Assembly: GCF_014203855.1 (NCBI RefSeq)
Contig: NZ_JACHJV010000001.1
Location: 2,232,001 to 2,296,000 of the forward strand
Origin: Kitasatospora kifunensis
Lineage (GTDB): Bacteria; Actinomycetota; Actinomycetes; Streptomycetales; Streptomycetaceae
Direction of reading: 5' to 3'
DNA: 64,000 bases
A model generated the notes under the pieces. That model made no database searches. It had not been told where the DNA came from and saw only the letters and a list, made by a program, of their open reading frames with translations. Of the stretch, positions 1 through 8,994 are shown one piece after another (position 1 is the first letter of the stretch; the number at the start of each line of letters is the position of its first letter). The position numbers and the translations under genes are program-made.

Positions 1-219
1 GAGATCAAGCTCGTCCAGGTCAAGGACGGCGCCGTGGTGGGTGTCCACATGGTCGGCGCCCGCATGGGTGAGCAGGTGGGCGAAGCCCAGCTCATCTACA
101 ACTGGGAGGCGCTGCCCGCCGAGGTCGCGCAGCTCATCCACGCCCACCCGACCCAGTCCGAGGCACTCGGCGAGGCGCACCTGGCCCTGGCCGGCAAGCC
201 GCTGCACGCGCACGACTGA
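1..219 (+). CDS. lpdA: Dihydrolipoamide dehydrogenase, C-terminal end (partial)
   Basis: The window opens inside this gene in frame 1; only about the last 72 residues are present, ending at a TGA. The segment reads as the dimerisation domain of the flavoprotein E3. It contains the run GEAQLIYNWEA and the C-terminal HAHPTQSEALGEAH, where His-Pro-T-x-S-E is the conserved interface motif that supplies the catalytic His-Glu pair to the partner subunit. E3 reoxidises dihydrolipoamide on the E2 subunit of 2-oxoacid dehydrogenase complexes, passing electrons to NAD+. The E2 gene follows 73 bases downstream in the same orientation, so the two are probably co-transcribed. The FAD and NAD domains lie outside the window. 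Confidence 0.93.
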   Translation, partial: EIKLVQVKDGAVVGVHMVGARMGEQVGEAQLIYNWEALPAEVAQLIHAHPTQSEALGEAHLALAGKPLHAHD

Positions 220-292
220 TCGCGCCCGCCCGTTCCGTCCTTACTTTCCCTGAACTTCCTGAACGCAAGACTTGATAGGAGTCGCTGAAACC

Positions 293-2077
293 ATGGCGGT
301 CTCAGTAACGCTGCCCGCGCTGGGCGAGAGCGTGTCCGAAGGTACTGTCACCCGCTGGCTCAAGGCCGAGGGCGAGCGAGTGGAGGCCGACGAGCCGCTG
401 CTCGAGGTGTCGACCGACAAGGTCGACACCGAGATCCCCGCTCCGGTCTCCGGCATCCTCGCGTCGATCAAGGTCGCCGAGGACGAGACGGTCGAGGTGG
501 GCGCCGAGCTGGCGATCATCGACGACGGCTCGGGCGCCCCGGTGGCTGCTGCCGCCCCGGCCGCCGCCGCTGCCCCCGCGCCGGCCCCGGTCGCCGAGGC
601 TCCGGCCCCGGCTGCCGCCCCCGCTGCCCCGGCCCCCGCGCCGGTCGCCGCCGCCCCGGTTGCCGCGCCGGCTCCGGTCGCCACCGCCACCCCGGTGCTG
701 CTCCCCGCTCTGGGCGAGTCGGTCACCGAGGGCACCGTCACCCGCTGGCTCAAGGCCGAGGGTGACACCGTCGAGGTGGACGAGCCGCTGCTCGAGGTCT
801 CGACCGACAAGGTCGACACCGAGATCCCCTCGCCGGTCGCCGGCGTCGTGGTGAAGATCCTGGTCGGCGAGGACGAGACCGCCGAGGTCGGCGCTCAGCT
901 CGCGCTGATCGGCGCTGCGGGTGCGGTCGCGGCCGCTCCGGCCGCTCCGGCTCCGGTTGCCGCCCCGGCTGCTCCCGCTCCGGTCGCTGCTCCGGCCGCC
1001 CCGGCCCCCGTTGCCGCCCCGCCTGCTCCGGTTGCCGCCCCCGCCCCGGTTGCCGCTCCGGTCGCGGCTGCCCCGGTCGCCCCGGCCCCGGTTGCCGCCC
1101 CGGCTGCTCCGGTTGCCGCTGCCCCGGTCGCGGTCGCCCCGGTCGCCGACGCCGGTGACGCCTACGTCACCCCGCTGGTCCGCAAGCTCGCCGCCGAGCA
1201 CGGTGTCGCGCTCTCCGCCGTCGCCGGCACCGGCGTCGGCGGTCGGATCCGCAAGCAGGACGTCGTCGCCGCCGCCGAGGCTGCCGCTGCTGCCGCCGCC
1301 GCTCCGGCCCCGGTCGCCGCCGCCGCCCCGAAGGCCGCTGCCGCCGCGCCGTCCCCGCTGCGCGGCCAGACGGTCAAGATGACCCGGATGCGCAAGGTCA
1401 TCGGCGACAACATGCTGAAGGCCCTGCACGAGCAGGCCCAGCTGACCAGCGTGGTCGAGGTGGACGTCACCAAGGTCATGAAGCTGCGCGGCAAGGCCAA
1501 GGACGCCTTCCTCGCCCGCGAGGGCGTGAAGCTGTCCCCGATGCCGTTCTTCGTCAAGGCCGCCGCCCAGGCGCTGAAGAGCCACCCCTCGATCAACGCT
1601 CGGATCAACGAGGCCGAGGGCACCATCACCTACTTCGACACCGAGAACATCGGTATCGCGGTGGACTCCGAGAAGGGCCTGATGACCCCGGTCATCAAGG
1701 GTGCGGGCGACCTCAACCTGGCCGGCATCTCCAAGAAGACCGCCGAGCTGGCCAGCAAGGTGCGCGGCAACAAGATCACCCCGGACGAGCTGTCCGGCGC
1801 CACCTTCACCATCAGCAACACCGGCTCGCGCGGTGCGCTCTTCGACACCGTCATCGTGCCGCCGAACCAGGTCGCCATCCTGGGCATCGGCGCGACGGTC
1901 AAGCGCCCCGTGGTCATCGAGACCGAGGAGGGCACCGTCATCGGCGTCCGCGACATGACCTACCTGTCGCTCTCCTACGACCACCGCCTGGTGGACGGCG
2001 CCGACGCCGCCCGCTACCTGGTGGCCGTCAAGGAGATCCTGGAGTCCGGCGAGTTCGAGGTCGAGCTCGGCCTGTAG
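293..2077 (+). CDS. sucB: 2-oxoacid dehydrogenase E2 acyltransferase with two lipoyl domains
   Basis: 594-residue E2 core subunit that transfers acyl groups from lipoyl-lysine to CoA. Two lipoyl domains each carry the DKVDTEI motif (lipoyl Lys43 and Lys173), separated by long Ala/Pro/Val linkers. A peripheral subunit-binding domain follows at about 291-327 (VTPLVRKLA through GGRIRKQD). The C-terminal catalytic domain ends in SYDHRLVDG, with His564 and Asp568 as the expected catalytic pair. The ATG at 293 is chosen because TAGGAG lies 13 bases upstream. It is usually annotated sucB. In actinobacteria, however, the 2-oxoglutarate complex commonly has an E1 fused to its own succinyltransferase domain, and this type of E2 (DlaT/AceF in mycobacteria and corynebacteria) serves pyruvate dehydrogenase, so the substrate is not settled by sequence. 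lpdA lies upstream and lipB/lipA lie 9 kb downstream. Confidence 0.93.
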   Translation: MAVSVTLPALGESVSEGTVTRWLKAEGERVEADEPLLEVSTDKVDTEIPAPVSGILASIKVAEDETVEVGAELAIIDDGSGAPVAAAAPAAAAAPAPAPVAEAPAPAAAPAAPAPAPVAAAPVAAPAPVATATPVLLPALGESVTEGTVTRWLKAEGDTVEVDEPLLEVSTDKVDTEIPSPVAGVVVKILVGEDETAEVGAQLALIGAAGAVAAAPAAPAPVAAPAAPAPVAAPAAPAPVAAPPAPVAAPAPVAAPVAAAPVAPAPVAAPAAPVAAAPVAVAPVADAGDAYVTPLVRKLAAEHGVALSAVAGTGVGGRIRKQDVVAAAEAAAAAAAAPAPVAAAAPKAAAAAPSPLRGQTVKMTRMRKVIGDNMLKALHEQAQLTSVVEVDVTKVMKLRGKAKDAFLAREGVKLSPMPFFVKAAAQALKSHPSINARINEAEGTITYFDTENIGIAVDSEKGLMTPVIKGAGDLNLAGISKKTAELASKVRGNKITPDELSGATFTISNTGSRGALFDTVIVPPNQVAILGIGATVKRPVVIETEEGTVIGVRDMTYLSLSYDHRLVDGADAARYLVAVKEILESGEFEVELGL

Positions 2078-2102
2078 GCCCGGCTTGCCGTCAGCGGTGA
2101 AC

Positions 2103-2147
2103 GTCGGCCGGCCCGCCCCGCTCGGGGCGGGCCGGCCGACGGCTTTT
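2103..2147 (+). terminator. Rho-independent-like terminator after the E2 gene
   Basis: A 17-bp perfect inverted repeat (arms 2103-2119 and 2124-2140, loop GCTC) is followed by GGCTTTT. It sits 26 bases after the E2 stop codon and before the next gene on the same strand. Confidence 0.8.
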
Positions 2148-2266
2148 CCGAGCACACCACGGCCCGGCCCGGCACCTCCCGTTCACCCGAACCGGGGGCG
2201 TGGCGAGAGTGGCGCGGGCGCGGATGGTGTGCGTTTGCGGAGCAGAACAGGGATGCTGGAGCGGTG

Positions 2267-2782
2267 ATGTACGAGACGGACTTCTGGCAGATCATCGACG
2301 AGACCCGCGACGCCGCCGACGGCGATCCGGACGACCAGGCAGACCTGCTGGTGGAGCGGCTCGTGCAGCTGACGCCGGATGAGGTGATCGACTTCGCGCG
2401 GCTGTTCGAGGCCCGGTTCCAGCGGGCGTACACCCGCGAGCTGTGGGGGGCCGCCTACCTGATGCTCGGCGGGGCTTCCGAGGACGCCTTCGACTACTTC
2501 CGCTGCTGGCTGATCGCGCAGGGCCGGGAGGTGTTCGAGGGGGCGCTGTACCACCCGGACGACCTGGCGGAGTTGGTGCCCGACTTCGACGAGGACGAGG
2601 ACGGCGACGGCGAGGAGTTCGGCTACGCCGCCGACGAGGCGCACGAGCAGCTGACCGGGCTGCCGCTGCCGGACCTGGGCAACAACCAGCCCCGACTGCC
2701 GGAGGGCGTGCGGTTCGACTTCGCCGACTCCTCGGAGATGGCGAAACGGTTCCCCAAGTTGTGGGAGATCTACGGGGATTGA
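2267..2782 (+). CDS. DUF4240 domain protein
   Basis: 171-residue acidic, soluble protein of unknown function. The whole chain fits the DUF4240 family: it opens with the characteristic FWQIIDETR and has a central FRCWLIAQGREVFEGAL, the typical family run around the conserved Trp and Gly-Arg. A stretch of Asp/Glu at about 107-118 interrupts the domain. There is no signal peptide or membrane segment. A GTG at 2264 directly precedes the chosen ATG and is an equal alternative; GGAG lies just upstream. It stands alone after the E2 terminator, and the next gene is convergent. The biochemical role of the family is not known to me. Confidence 0.85.
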   Translation: MYETDFWQIIDETRDAADGDPDDQADLLVERLVQLTPDEVIDFARLFEARFQRAYTRELWGAAYLMLGGASEDAFDYFRCWLIAQGREVFEGALYHPDDLAELVPDFDEDEDGDGEEFGYAADEAHEQLTGLPLPDLGNNQPRLPEGVRFDFADSSEMAKRFPKLWEIYGD

Positions 2783-2821
2783 GGGCACTCGCCCGCAGGG
2801 CGACCGGTCATCGCTCCCCGG

Positions 2822-3979
2822 TCAGGTGGCGTTGGGGGCGTTGGTCGACTGGATGCCGGCGGCGATCTGGTCCAGCACGGCGGGGCGCGGAGCCTGCGGG
2901 TCGTCGTCCACCGAGCCGACGATGGTGGTGAAGCCGCCACCGGCGGCCGGTACGGCGATCAGCAGCAGGTAACCGGGCTCGGCCTGCTGGGGCTTCACGT
3001 ACCAGCGGACGGCGTAGCCGCTCTGCCCGGCCACGGTGATCGGGCCGCTGGCCAGCTCCTGGTGCGAGTCGAGCTGGCCGAAGAGCTGCGGCGCGTCCTC
3101 GGACATGCTCTGGCGAGCCGCGCTCTGGGCGTCCGGGCCGCTGGCCGGCTTGGTGTCGATCTCGAAGTTGCCGCGCACGCAGCCGCCCTGGGTGGCGCAC
3201 TGGTAGGGGCCGGTGACCAGCAGGACGGCCGTCGAGGCGTCGTGCTCGGCGACGGACCAGCCGGCGGGCAGCGGGACGCTCCAGTTGTGCGCGGCGTCCT
3301 GCACCGGGCCGGCAGCGGGCGAGGCCGGCGCCGTGCCCGGCGGGAGGGCGCCGGCGCCACCCGACGGCGGGTCGGTGGGAGTGGCGGCGGGTCCGGTGGG
3401 CAGACCGGGGGCGGCGTGGTCGCCGGAGGAACTCGGGCGCGGTGCGTGGCCCGCGCCGGGCGGGACGGCTGCCGAGGCGGGATGCCCGGCCCGACCCGAG
3501 CCCTCGAACAGCGAGATCGAGACACCGGCCACGAGCACCACCAGGGTCAGCGCACCGGCCAGCAGGCCGACGATCAGACCGGTGCGTCTGCCCGGCACGG
3601 GGCCGGGCGGCGCGAGGCCGGGCTGGACGGGGTAGCCCGGCGACTGGTAGCCGTAGGGCGGGGGCGGCACGGCGGCAGGGCCTGGCGAGATGGGCACCGG
3701 GGACTGCGGATGCACCGGGGCGGGATAGCCGTAGCCGACCCCCTCGACCGGTTCGGGAATCGCGGGGTGACCGTACGCCGGGGAGGCGTCGGAGAGCGCG
3801 GTCGCCGGCTCGGCGGGCCCGGCGACGGCCGGCCGAGCGGACGGCCGGGGAGCCGCCGACGGCAGCGGCCGGGTGCGGTCGGTCCACACCGCACCGTCCC
3901 AGAAGCGCTCGTGCGCGCCGACGGCGCCGGCGGTGGGCTCCGGGTCGGGGTACCAGCCGGGAGGGGCGAAGTTGCTCAC
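2822..3979 (-). CDS. DUF2510 membrane-anchored protein
   Basis: 385-residue protein. The N-terminus (residues about 5-35) has the DUF2510 pattern PPGWYPDP ... FWDGAVWT, common in actinobacterial membrane proteins of unknown role. A Pro/Ala/Gly-rich cytoplasmic linker follows, then one transmembrane helix (TGLIVGLLAGALTLVVLVAG) and a second low-complexity linker. The C-terminal folded domain of about 150 residues starts near HNWSVPLPAGWSV and is presumably extracytoplasmic. GTG at 3979 is chosen because the DUF2510 domain begins right after it; longer in-frame starts would add only an unrelated arginine-rich extension. It is convergent with the DUF4240 gene and divergent from the epimerase gene. 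Confidence 0.85.
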   Translation of the reverse strand: MSNFAPPGWYPDPEPTAGAVGAHERFWDGAVWTDRTRPLPSAAPRPSARPAVAGPAEPATALSDASPAYGHPAIPEPVEGVGYGYPAPVHPQSPVPISPGPAAVPPPPYGYQSPGYPVQPGLAPPGPVPGRRTGLIVGLLAGALTLVVLVAGVSISLFEGSGRAGHPASAAVPPGAGHAPRPSSSGDHAAPGLPTGPAATPTDPPSGGAGALPPGTAPASPAAGPVQDAAHNWSVPLPAGWSVAEHDASTAVLLVTGPYQCATQGGCVRGNFEIDTKPASGPDAQSAARQSMSEDAPQLFGQLDSHQELASGPITVAGQSGYAVRWYVKPQQAEPGYLLLIAVPAAGGGFTTIVGSVDDDPQAPRPAVLDQIAAGIQSTNAPNAT

Positions 3980-4115
3980 CGCCGTACCGTATCGGGCCCG
4001 GTGAGCCCACGTCAGTGGTGCCCCGACCAGCGGCTCGCCGGCGGCTCGCGGTCCGGTGGCGACGGCTCGCGGTCCGGTGGCGTCCCTGCGAGCCCGCTCC
4101 TGCGAGGATGGCCAC

Positions 4116-5021
4116 ATGCGCATCGCTGTCACCGGTTCCTCGGGCCTGATCGGCTCCGCCCTCGTCCGCTCCCTGCTGGCCGACGGCCATCAGGTGGTGC
4201 GGCTGGTCCGCCACCGCCAGGCGCTGGGAGCGCGGCCCGACGGCTCGGTGGCGATCGGCTGGAATCCGGCGCGCGGCGAGCTGGACCGGGCCGGCCTGGA
4301 CGGTACGCAGGCGGTGGTGCACCTGGCGGGTGCCGGGGTCGCCGACCACCGCTGGACCGAGGCCTACAAGCGGGAGATCCACGACAGCCGGGTGCTCGGC
4401 ACCCGCACGCTGGCCACCGTGCTGCCCACGCTGACCACCCCGCCCGCCGTGCTGGTCAGCGGCTCGGCCGTCGGGTACTACGGGCAGACCGGGGCCCGGC
4501 GGATCGACGAGACCTCGCCGGCCGGAGACGACTTCCTGGCCAGGGTCTGCATGGACTGGGAGGGCGCGGCACAGCCCGCCGCCGAGGCCGGGATCCGCGT
4601 GGTGCACCCGCGCACCGGGCTGGTGCTCAGCGCGGCCGGTGGTGCCGGCGGGCGGCTGTTCCCGCTCTTCAAGCTGGGGCTCGGCGGCCGGCTGGGCTCC
4701 GGCGAGCAGTACTGGAGCTTCATCTCGCTGGCCGACCAGGTCGCCGCGCTGCGGTTCCTGATCGACCACCCCGAGCTGACCGGTCCGGTCAACCTGACCG
4801 CGCCGGAGCCGGTGACCAACGCCGAGCTCACCGCCGCGCTCGGCCGGGTGCTGCGGCGTCCGACGCCGTTCCCGGTGCCGGACTTCGCGCTGAAGCTGGC
4901 GCTGGGCGAGATGGCGGTGGAGGTGGTGGGCAGCCACCGCGTGCTGCCGACCAAGCTGCTGGCGGCGGGGTTCGCCTTCGCCCACCCGCAGGTGGACGAA
5001 GCGGTGCGGGCCGCGCTCTGA
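4116..5021 (+). CDS. TIGR01777-family NAD(P)-dependent epimerase (SDR39U1-like)
   Basis: 301-residue extended-SDR protein. It starts with the nucleotide-binding motif GSSGLIGSAL, has VHLAGAGVADHRW after strand 4, and YYGQTG at the active site, where this family departs from the usual YxxxK. The C-terminal part (PTPFPVPDFALKLALGEMA and VLPTKLLAAGF) matches the DUF1731 tail typical of the YfcH/SulA group. The substrate is unknown for most members. ATG 4116 is preceded by GAGGA. It is divergent from the DUF2510 gene with a short shared upstream region. Confidence 0.9.
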   Translation: MRIAVTGSSGLIGSALVRSLLADGHQVVRLVRHRQALGARPDGSVAIGWNPARGELDRAGLDGTQAVVHLAGAGVADHRWTEAYKREIHDSRVLGTRTLATVLPTLTTPPAVLVSGSAVGYYGQTGARRIDETSPAGDDFLARVCMDWEGAAQPAAEAGIRVVHPRTGLVLSAAGGAGGRLFPLFKLGLGGRLGSGEQYWSFISLADQVAALRFLIDHPELTGPVNLTAPEPVTNAELTAALGRVLRRPTPFPVPDFALKLALGEMAVEVVGSHRVLPTKLLAAGFAFAHPQVDEAVRAAL

Positions 5022-5245
5022 GCTCTGCGGCCCCGCCTGCGTGGCGCGCAGAGGGGCGCACGCTACGGCGCACGGCGCCCGCGCATGCCCCCAGGCGTGC
5101 AACCGGCGCAGGGCGGAGCCCATCAATCCGGGCCAATGCCCTTGCCTGATCAAGCTTCTGACGGGGCATCACCTCGTGGAACCGTCCCGGCCCCCCGCAG
5201 CCGTCCCGCCGGCCGGAGCTCCGGGACCAGGGAGGGAGCTCGCTC

Positions 5246-6574
5246 GTGACGCCACAGGACATCACCCGCCACAGCCGCGCCGACACCCCCGAGGTGATCG
5301 TCGTCGGTGCGGGGCTGGCCGGCCTGGCCGCCGCCCGGTCACTGACCTCCGCCGGACTGGACGTCCAGGTGCTGGAGGCGAGCGAGCGGATCGGCGGCCG
5401 GATGACCGGCCACCAACTGGACGGCTACCGGCTGGACCACGGCGGCCAGTTGCTCAACACCGATTTCCCCGAGCTGGCCCGCCGGCTCGACCTCGACGGG
5501 CTGGAGTTGCGCCCGCTGGCCCCCGGAGCGCTGGTGCACAGCGGCGGCCGCCGCTACCGCGTCGGCGACCCGCAACTCCCCACCGCCCGGCAGGCCACCA
5601 GCCGCTCACCGCTCGGCAGCCCGCTGGAGAAGGCCCGACTCGGCGCGACGCTGAGCCGGCTGGCCGCCACCCCGGCGCCCAAGCTGCTGGCCCGCCCCGA
5701 GACCAGTACCGCCCGCGCACTGGCGGAGCGCGGACTGCCGCTCAGGGTGGTGGACGGCTTCCTGCGCCCGCTGCTCACCGCACTGCTCAGCGATCCGGCG
5801 CTCGGCACCAGCAGCCGGGTCGCGGACCTGGTGCTGCGCGGCTACGCCCGCGGTCGGCTCGCGCTGCCCGCCGCAGGAACCTCGGCCGTGCCCGAGCAGT
5901 TGGCCGCCGGCCTACCGCCCGGCACGGTCCGCCTGGGCGTGCGGGTGACGGCGATCGGCGCGGACGGGGTGTGGACCGAGGAGCACGGCCGCCTCGGCGC
6001 CCGCGCCGTGGTGCTGGCCACCGACGCCCGGTCGGCGGCCGAACTGCTGCCGGGCCTGCGGTTACCCGACTTCCACCCCGTGACGACCTATTACCACACC
6101 ACCGCCGAGGCACCGCTGGACGAGGCGGTGCTGCTGCTGGACGGCGACCGCACGCACGGCCCCGCGCCGATCTCCCACTCGCTGGTGCTCAGCCGGGTGC
6201 ACGAGTCCTACGCCCCGGCCGGCCGCGCGCTGGTGGCCACCACGGTGCTGGGCCGGCGCGCCTTCGGCACCGGCGGACCCGCCGCCCTGGAACCGGCGGT
6301 GCGGGCGCGGCTGACCGAGCTGTACGGGGTGTCGGCGCGCGAGTGGGAGTTCCTGAGCGTGCGTCACCTGCCCGACGCGGTTCCGGCGATGCCGCCGCCG
6401 CACAATCTGCGCCGCCCGGTACGGGTGCTGGCCGGTCTCTACGTCTGTGGGGACCACCGGGACACCAGCAGCGCGCAGGGCGCTCTGGTGTCGGGTCGGC
6501 GGGCGGCCGAGGCGGTGCTGCGCGACCTGGGCGCGGCCCGGCCGGCGGAGGTCAGCCAGGCCCAGGCGGCCTGA
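5246..6574 (+). CDS. FAD-dependent amine oxidase / protoporphyrinogen-oxidase-like oxidoreductase
   Basis: 442-residue flavoprotein. The N-terminal dinucleotide fold VIVVGAGLAGLAAARSL is followed by the FAD signature ERIGGRM, and the C-terminal VCGDHRDTSSAQGALVSGRRAA contacts FAD in this superfamily. The fold is that of flavin-containing amine oxidases, phytoene desaturases and protoporphyrinogen oxidases; the substrate cannot be read from the sequence. GTG 5246 has GGAGG upstream. One in-frame TTA codon (6062-6064, residue 273) is notable because TTA is very rare in streptomycetes and makes translation depend on the bldA tRNA. It is convergent with the next gene, with a hairpin between them. 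Confidence 0.85.
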   Translation: MTPQDITRHSRADTPEVIVVGAGLAGLAAARSLTSAGLDVQVLEASERIGGRMTGHQLDGYRLDHGGQLLNTDFPELARRLDLDGLELRPLAPGALVHSGGRRYRVGDPQLPTARQATSRSPLGSPLEKARLGATLSRLAATPAPKLLARPETSTARALAERGLPLRVVDGFLRPLLTALLSDPALGTSSRVADLVLRGYARGRLALPAAGTSAVPEQLAAGLPPGTVRLGVRVTAIGADGVWTEEHGRLGARAVVLATDARSAAELLPGLRLPDFHPVTTYYHTTAEAPLDEAVLLLDGDRTHGPAPISHSLVLSRVHESYAPAGRALVATTVLGRRAFGTGGPAALEPAVRARLTELYGVSAREWEFLSVRHLPDAVPAMPPPHNLRRPVRVLAGLYVCGDHRDTSSAQGALVSGRRAAEAVLRDLGAARPAEVSQAQAA

Positions 6575-6605
6575 CCGGTGCCCCCTGCCCGGCGGGCCTC
6601 TCAGC

Positions 6606-6653
6606 GCCTGGATGTGTGCCCGGGCCTGGCCCGCCCCAGGCACACATCCAGGC
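6606..6653. terminator. Bidirectional hairpin between convergent genes
   Basis: A 15-bp perfect inverted repeat (GCCTGGATGTGTGCC at 6606-6620, complement at 6639-6653) encloses a second small hairpin (CGGGC/GCCCG). It lies between two convergent genes and can end transcription from both sides. Confidence 0.7.
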
Positions 6654-6714
6654 TCTCGAGGCGGCGAGCCGCTGCCGCGGCAGGCAGTTCACCGCCCCGG
6701 TGGCCGGCACCCGC

Positions 6715-8694
6715 TCAGATCACCCCCGCCTGCCGCGCGGACTCCTCGAACGCGCGGGCCGCCGGGCTGCCCCGGTAGGGGGCCAGCCTGCGGTGGAAGT
6801 CGCGCAGGTACTCCACCGTCCGGGCCGAGCGCATCTCCCCCGCCGCACGCAACGCCTCGGTGGCCAGCGCGCAGGACTCGTCCAGATCGCCCATCCCGAG
6901 CCGGGCGGCGGCCAGCACGATCCGGCAGAAGACCCGGCTGCGCGCGTAGGCGGCGCCACGCAGCCGCAGTGACTTCTCGGCATGCTGGGCGGCCGGGCGC
7001 CACTGCTGCAAGTCCCGGTAGCTGTGCGCGAACTCGTCGGCCAGCTGGGCCTCGTCGAAGTAGCGGGCCCAGCTGGGCAGGTCGTCGCCGCTGCGGGCGA
7101 GCGCCAGCGCGCGCTCGGCGCGCACCAGCGCGGTGGTACAGGAGCGGGCATCGCCCAGGACCCCGTGGCCGCGCGCCTCGGCGGCGTGCATCAGCGCCTG
7201 GATGGTGGCCGGGGCCGCGGTGCCCACGCCCTGCTGGGCCACCCTGGCCAGTTGGACCGCCTCGCGGCCGTGGCCGAGGTGGACCGCCTGCTGGCTCATG
7301 GTGATCAGCACGTGGCCACCGAGCACCCGGTCCCCGGCCGCCTGGGAGAGCCGCAGCGCCTGGACGAAGTAGCGCTGCGCCAGGCCGTGCGCGGCGATGT
7401 CGAAGGAGGTCCAGCCGGCCAGTCTGGTCAGATCGGCGACCGCCGCGAACAGCGCCCGGCCGATCTGCTCGCCGTAGCGGCCGCGCAGCATCGGCTCGGC
7501 CTCGCTCTCCAGGTAGCGCACCAGCGCCTGGCGGGCGTGTCCGCCGCCGTAGGCGTTGTCCAGTGCCCGGAACAGGTCGCCGACCGCCCGGACGGCGGCG
7601 ATGTCGCCGCGCCCGACCCGCAGCCCCGCGCGGGCCCCGCGCCCGCTCGCCTCGGCCTGCGCCGGTCCCGGCTGGGCCGGCAGTGCGGCCGTCCTGGTGC
7701 CGGAGACCAGCGGTCGCCGGGCCTGCGAGGGCACCCGCCCTGTCGGGGTGGCCCGCACGTTCGACGGCACGGCGCCGCGGGGCGGCTGGTCGCCGTGGTC
7801 CACCGCCGGATCGAGCCGGGCCAGTGGACCGTCCGGACCGCTGACGTAGATGCCCGCCGAGCCGTCCCTGGCCACCTGCTCGTCGCTGCGGCCGATCAGC
7901 CAGTCCCGGCTGGGCACCACCAGGCCGGCCGGGGTGAAGGCGATCCGGCGCAGCTCGGACTGCGGCCCGGTGTCCTTGCGCCACATGCTGGCGACGATGT
8001 CCACCGCCTCTTGCGGGGTCTCGGCGAACTCCAGGCCCGCGTAGACCGGGGCGCAGGCGTCCAGACCGATGTCCTGGGCGGACAGCCGCCGGCCCAGCCG
8101 CCGGGTGAAGACCTCGGCGATCAGCGCCGGGGTGGCCCCGCGCGGCTGCTGGCCGCGCAGCCAGCGGGTCACCGAGGTCTTGTCGTAGCGCAGGTCGAGC
8201 CCGTGCTCCAGGCCCAACTGGTCGACCCGGCGGGCAAGGCCCGCGTGCGAGAAGCCGGCCTCCTCGATCAGCGCCGCGAGCAGCGGGTTCTGCGCACGGG
8301 AGGATTCGGCTCTGGCGGCCGCCTCGCTCTGCGGGTTGTGCAGCTCGGCTGGGCCGAGCGGGTGATCGTCGGGGCGGTGCTGGAGGTCGTCCAGGCCGTG
8401 CTGCTCGTCCAGGCCGTGCGGGTCGCGCAGCGCGCTCTGGTCGTGCAGCGGGGGCTGCTCGGTCAGGCCGCCCAAGGTGTGCGGGTCGGGCTGGTCGGGC
8501 GGCAGATGCTGGTCGTGGTGCCCGAGCTGGTCGTCCGGCCGGTGCGCACGGCGCTCGGCGAGCGGCGAGCCGTCCTGGCGTTGCGAGGGCAGGGCAGGCG
8601 CGCCGGAACGGTCCGGCTCGCCGCGCCGTTCGTGCGGGGCCGGCGGGTCGAGCGGATCGTAGGCCGGGCTGTCGGTTGCAGGCCGTTGGGACAT
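6715..8694 (-). CDS. HTH/TPR-type regulator, NsdA-like
   Basis: 659-residue protein. The first 130 residues are low-complexity and rich in His, Asp, Pro, Gln and Leu, with short imperfect repeats (HGLDEQHGLDDLQHR). A helix-turn-helix-like region follows (about 145-215; SHAGLARRVDQLG ... DKTSVTRWLRGQQPRG), then a long helical TPR-like half rich in Ala/Leu/Arg. This layout is that of the large Streptomyces regulators related to NsdA, which affect development and antibiotic production. The ATG at 8694 is chosen because GAGAGGTG precedes it and the upstream extension is not protein-like. It is divergent from the GAF/PucR regulator. Confidence 0.75.
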   Translation of the reverse strand: MSQRPATDSPAYDPLDPPAPHERRGEPDRSGAPALPSQRQDGSPLAERRAHRPDDQLGHHDQHLPPDQPDPHTLGGLTEQPPLHDQSALRDPHGLDEQHGLDDLQHRPDDHPLGPAELHNPQSEAAARAESSRAQNPLLAALIEEAGFSHAGLARRVDQLGLEHGLDLRYDKTSVTRWLRGQQPRGATPALIAEVFTRRLGRRLSAQDIGLDACAPVYAGLEFAETPQEAVDIVASMWRKDTGPQSELRRIAFTPAGLVVPSRDWLIGRSDEQVARDGSAGIYVSGPDGPLARLDPAVDHGDQPPRGAVPSNVRATPTGRVPSQARRPLVSGTRTAALPAQPGPAQAEASGRGARAGLRVGRGDIAAVRAVGDLFRALDNAYGGGHARQALVRYLESEAEPMLRGRYGEQIGRALFAAVADLTRLAGWTSFDIAAHGLAQRYFVQALRLSQAAGDRVLGGHVLITMSQQAVHLGHGREAVQLARVAQQGVGTAAPATIQALMHAAEARGHGVLGDARSCTTALVRAERALALARSGDDLPSWARYFDEAQLADEFAHSYRDLQQWRPAAQHAEKSLRLRGAAYARSRVFCRIVLAAARLGMGDLDESCALATEALRAAGEMRSARTVEYLRDFHRRLAPYRGSPAARAFEESARQAGVI

Positions 8695-8994
8695 GTCAGT
8701 CAACACCTCTCGGACGCCACGGTCCGGCCCCCCGGTGCCGTGCGCGACGCCCCTGTCGGGAATCGGCGTGAATGTAGCGAGCATTCGGGCGCTATGGGTG
8801 GATCTGGGCGGGCAATCCTCCGAACGGGTGAAGAGCACGCGTCCGTTCTGAGGAAGGTGCGGCGCTCGGGGTTTGGACGGCGCATGATCGAGGCGCCCCT
8901 GACCACATTGGTTTCAACCACCACTGCCGCCTCGACGGATATGGCGTTCGCACACATCCCGCGGCCTTCCCAGCCGGCGCCGCGATCTGACAGC
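8695..8994. other. Divergent intergenic region between two regulators
   Basis: About 300 bases without a supported gene, lying between the starts of the NsdA-like and PucR-like genes and presumably holding both promoters. A short dyad TTGGTTTCAACCA (8908-8920) could be an operator; nothing else stands out. Confidence 0.4.

Noticed and set aside
302-2155. Open frame of 617 codons opposite the E2 gene
   Set aside because: Gly/Arg/Asp-rich mirror of the Ala/Pro linkers of the E2 protein; no ribosome-binding site or family.
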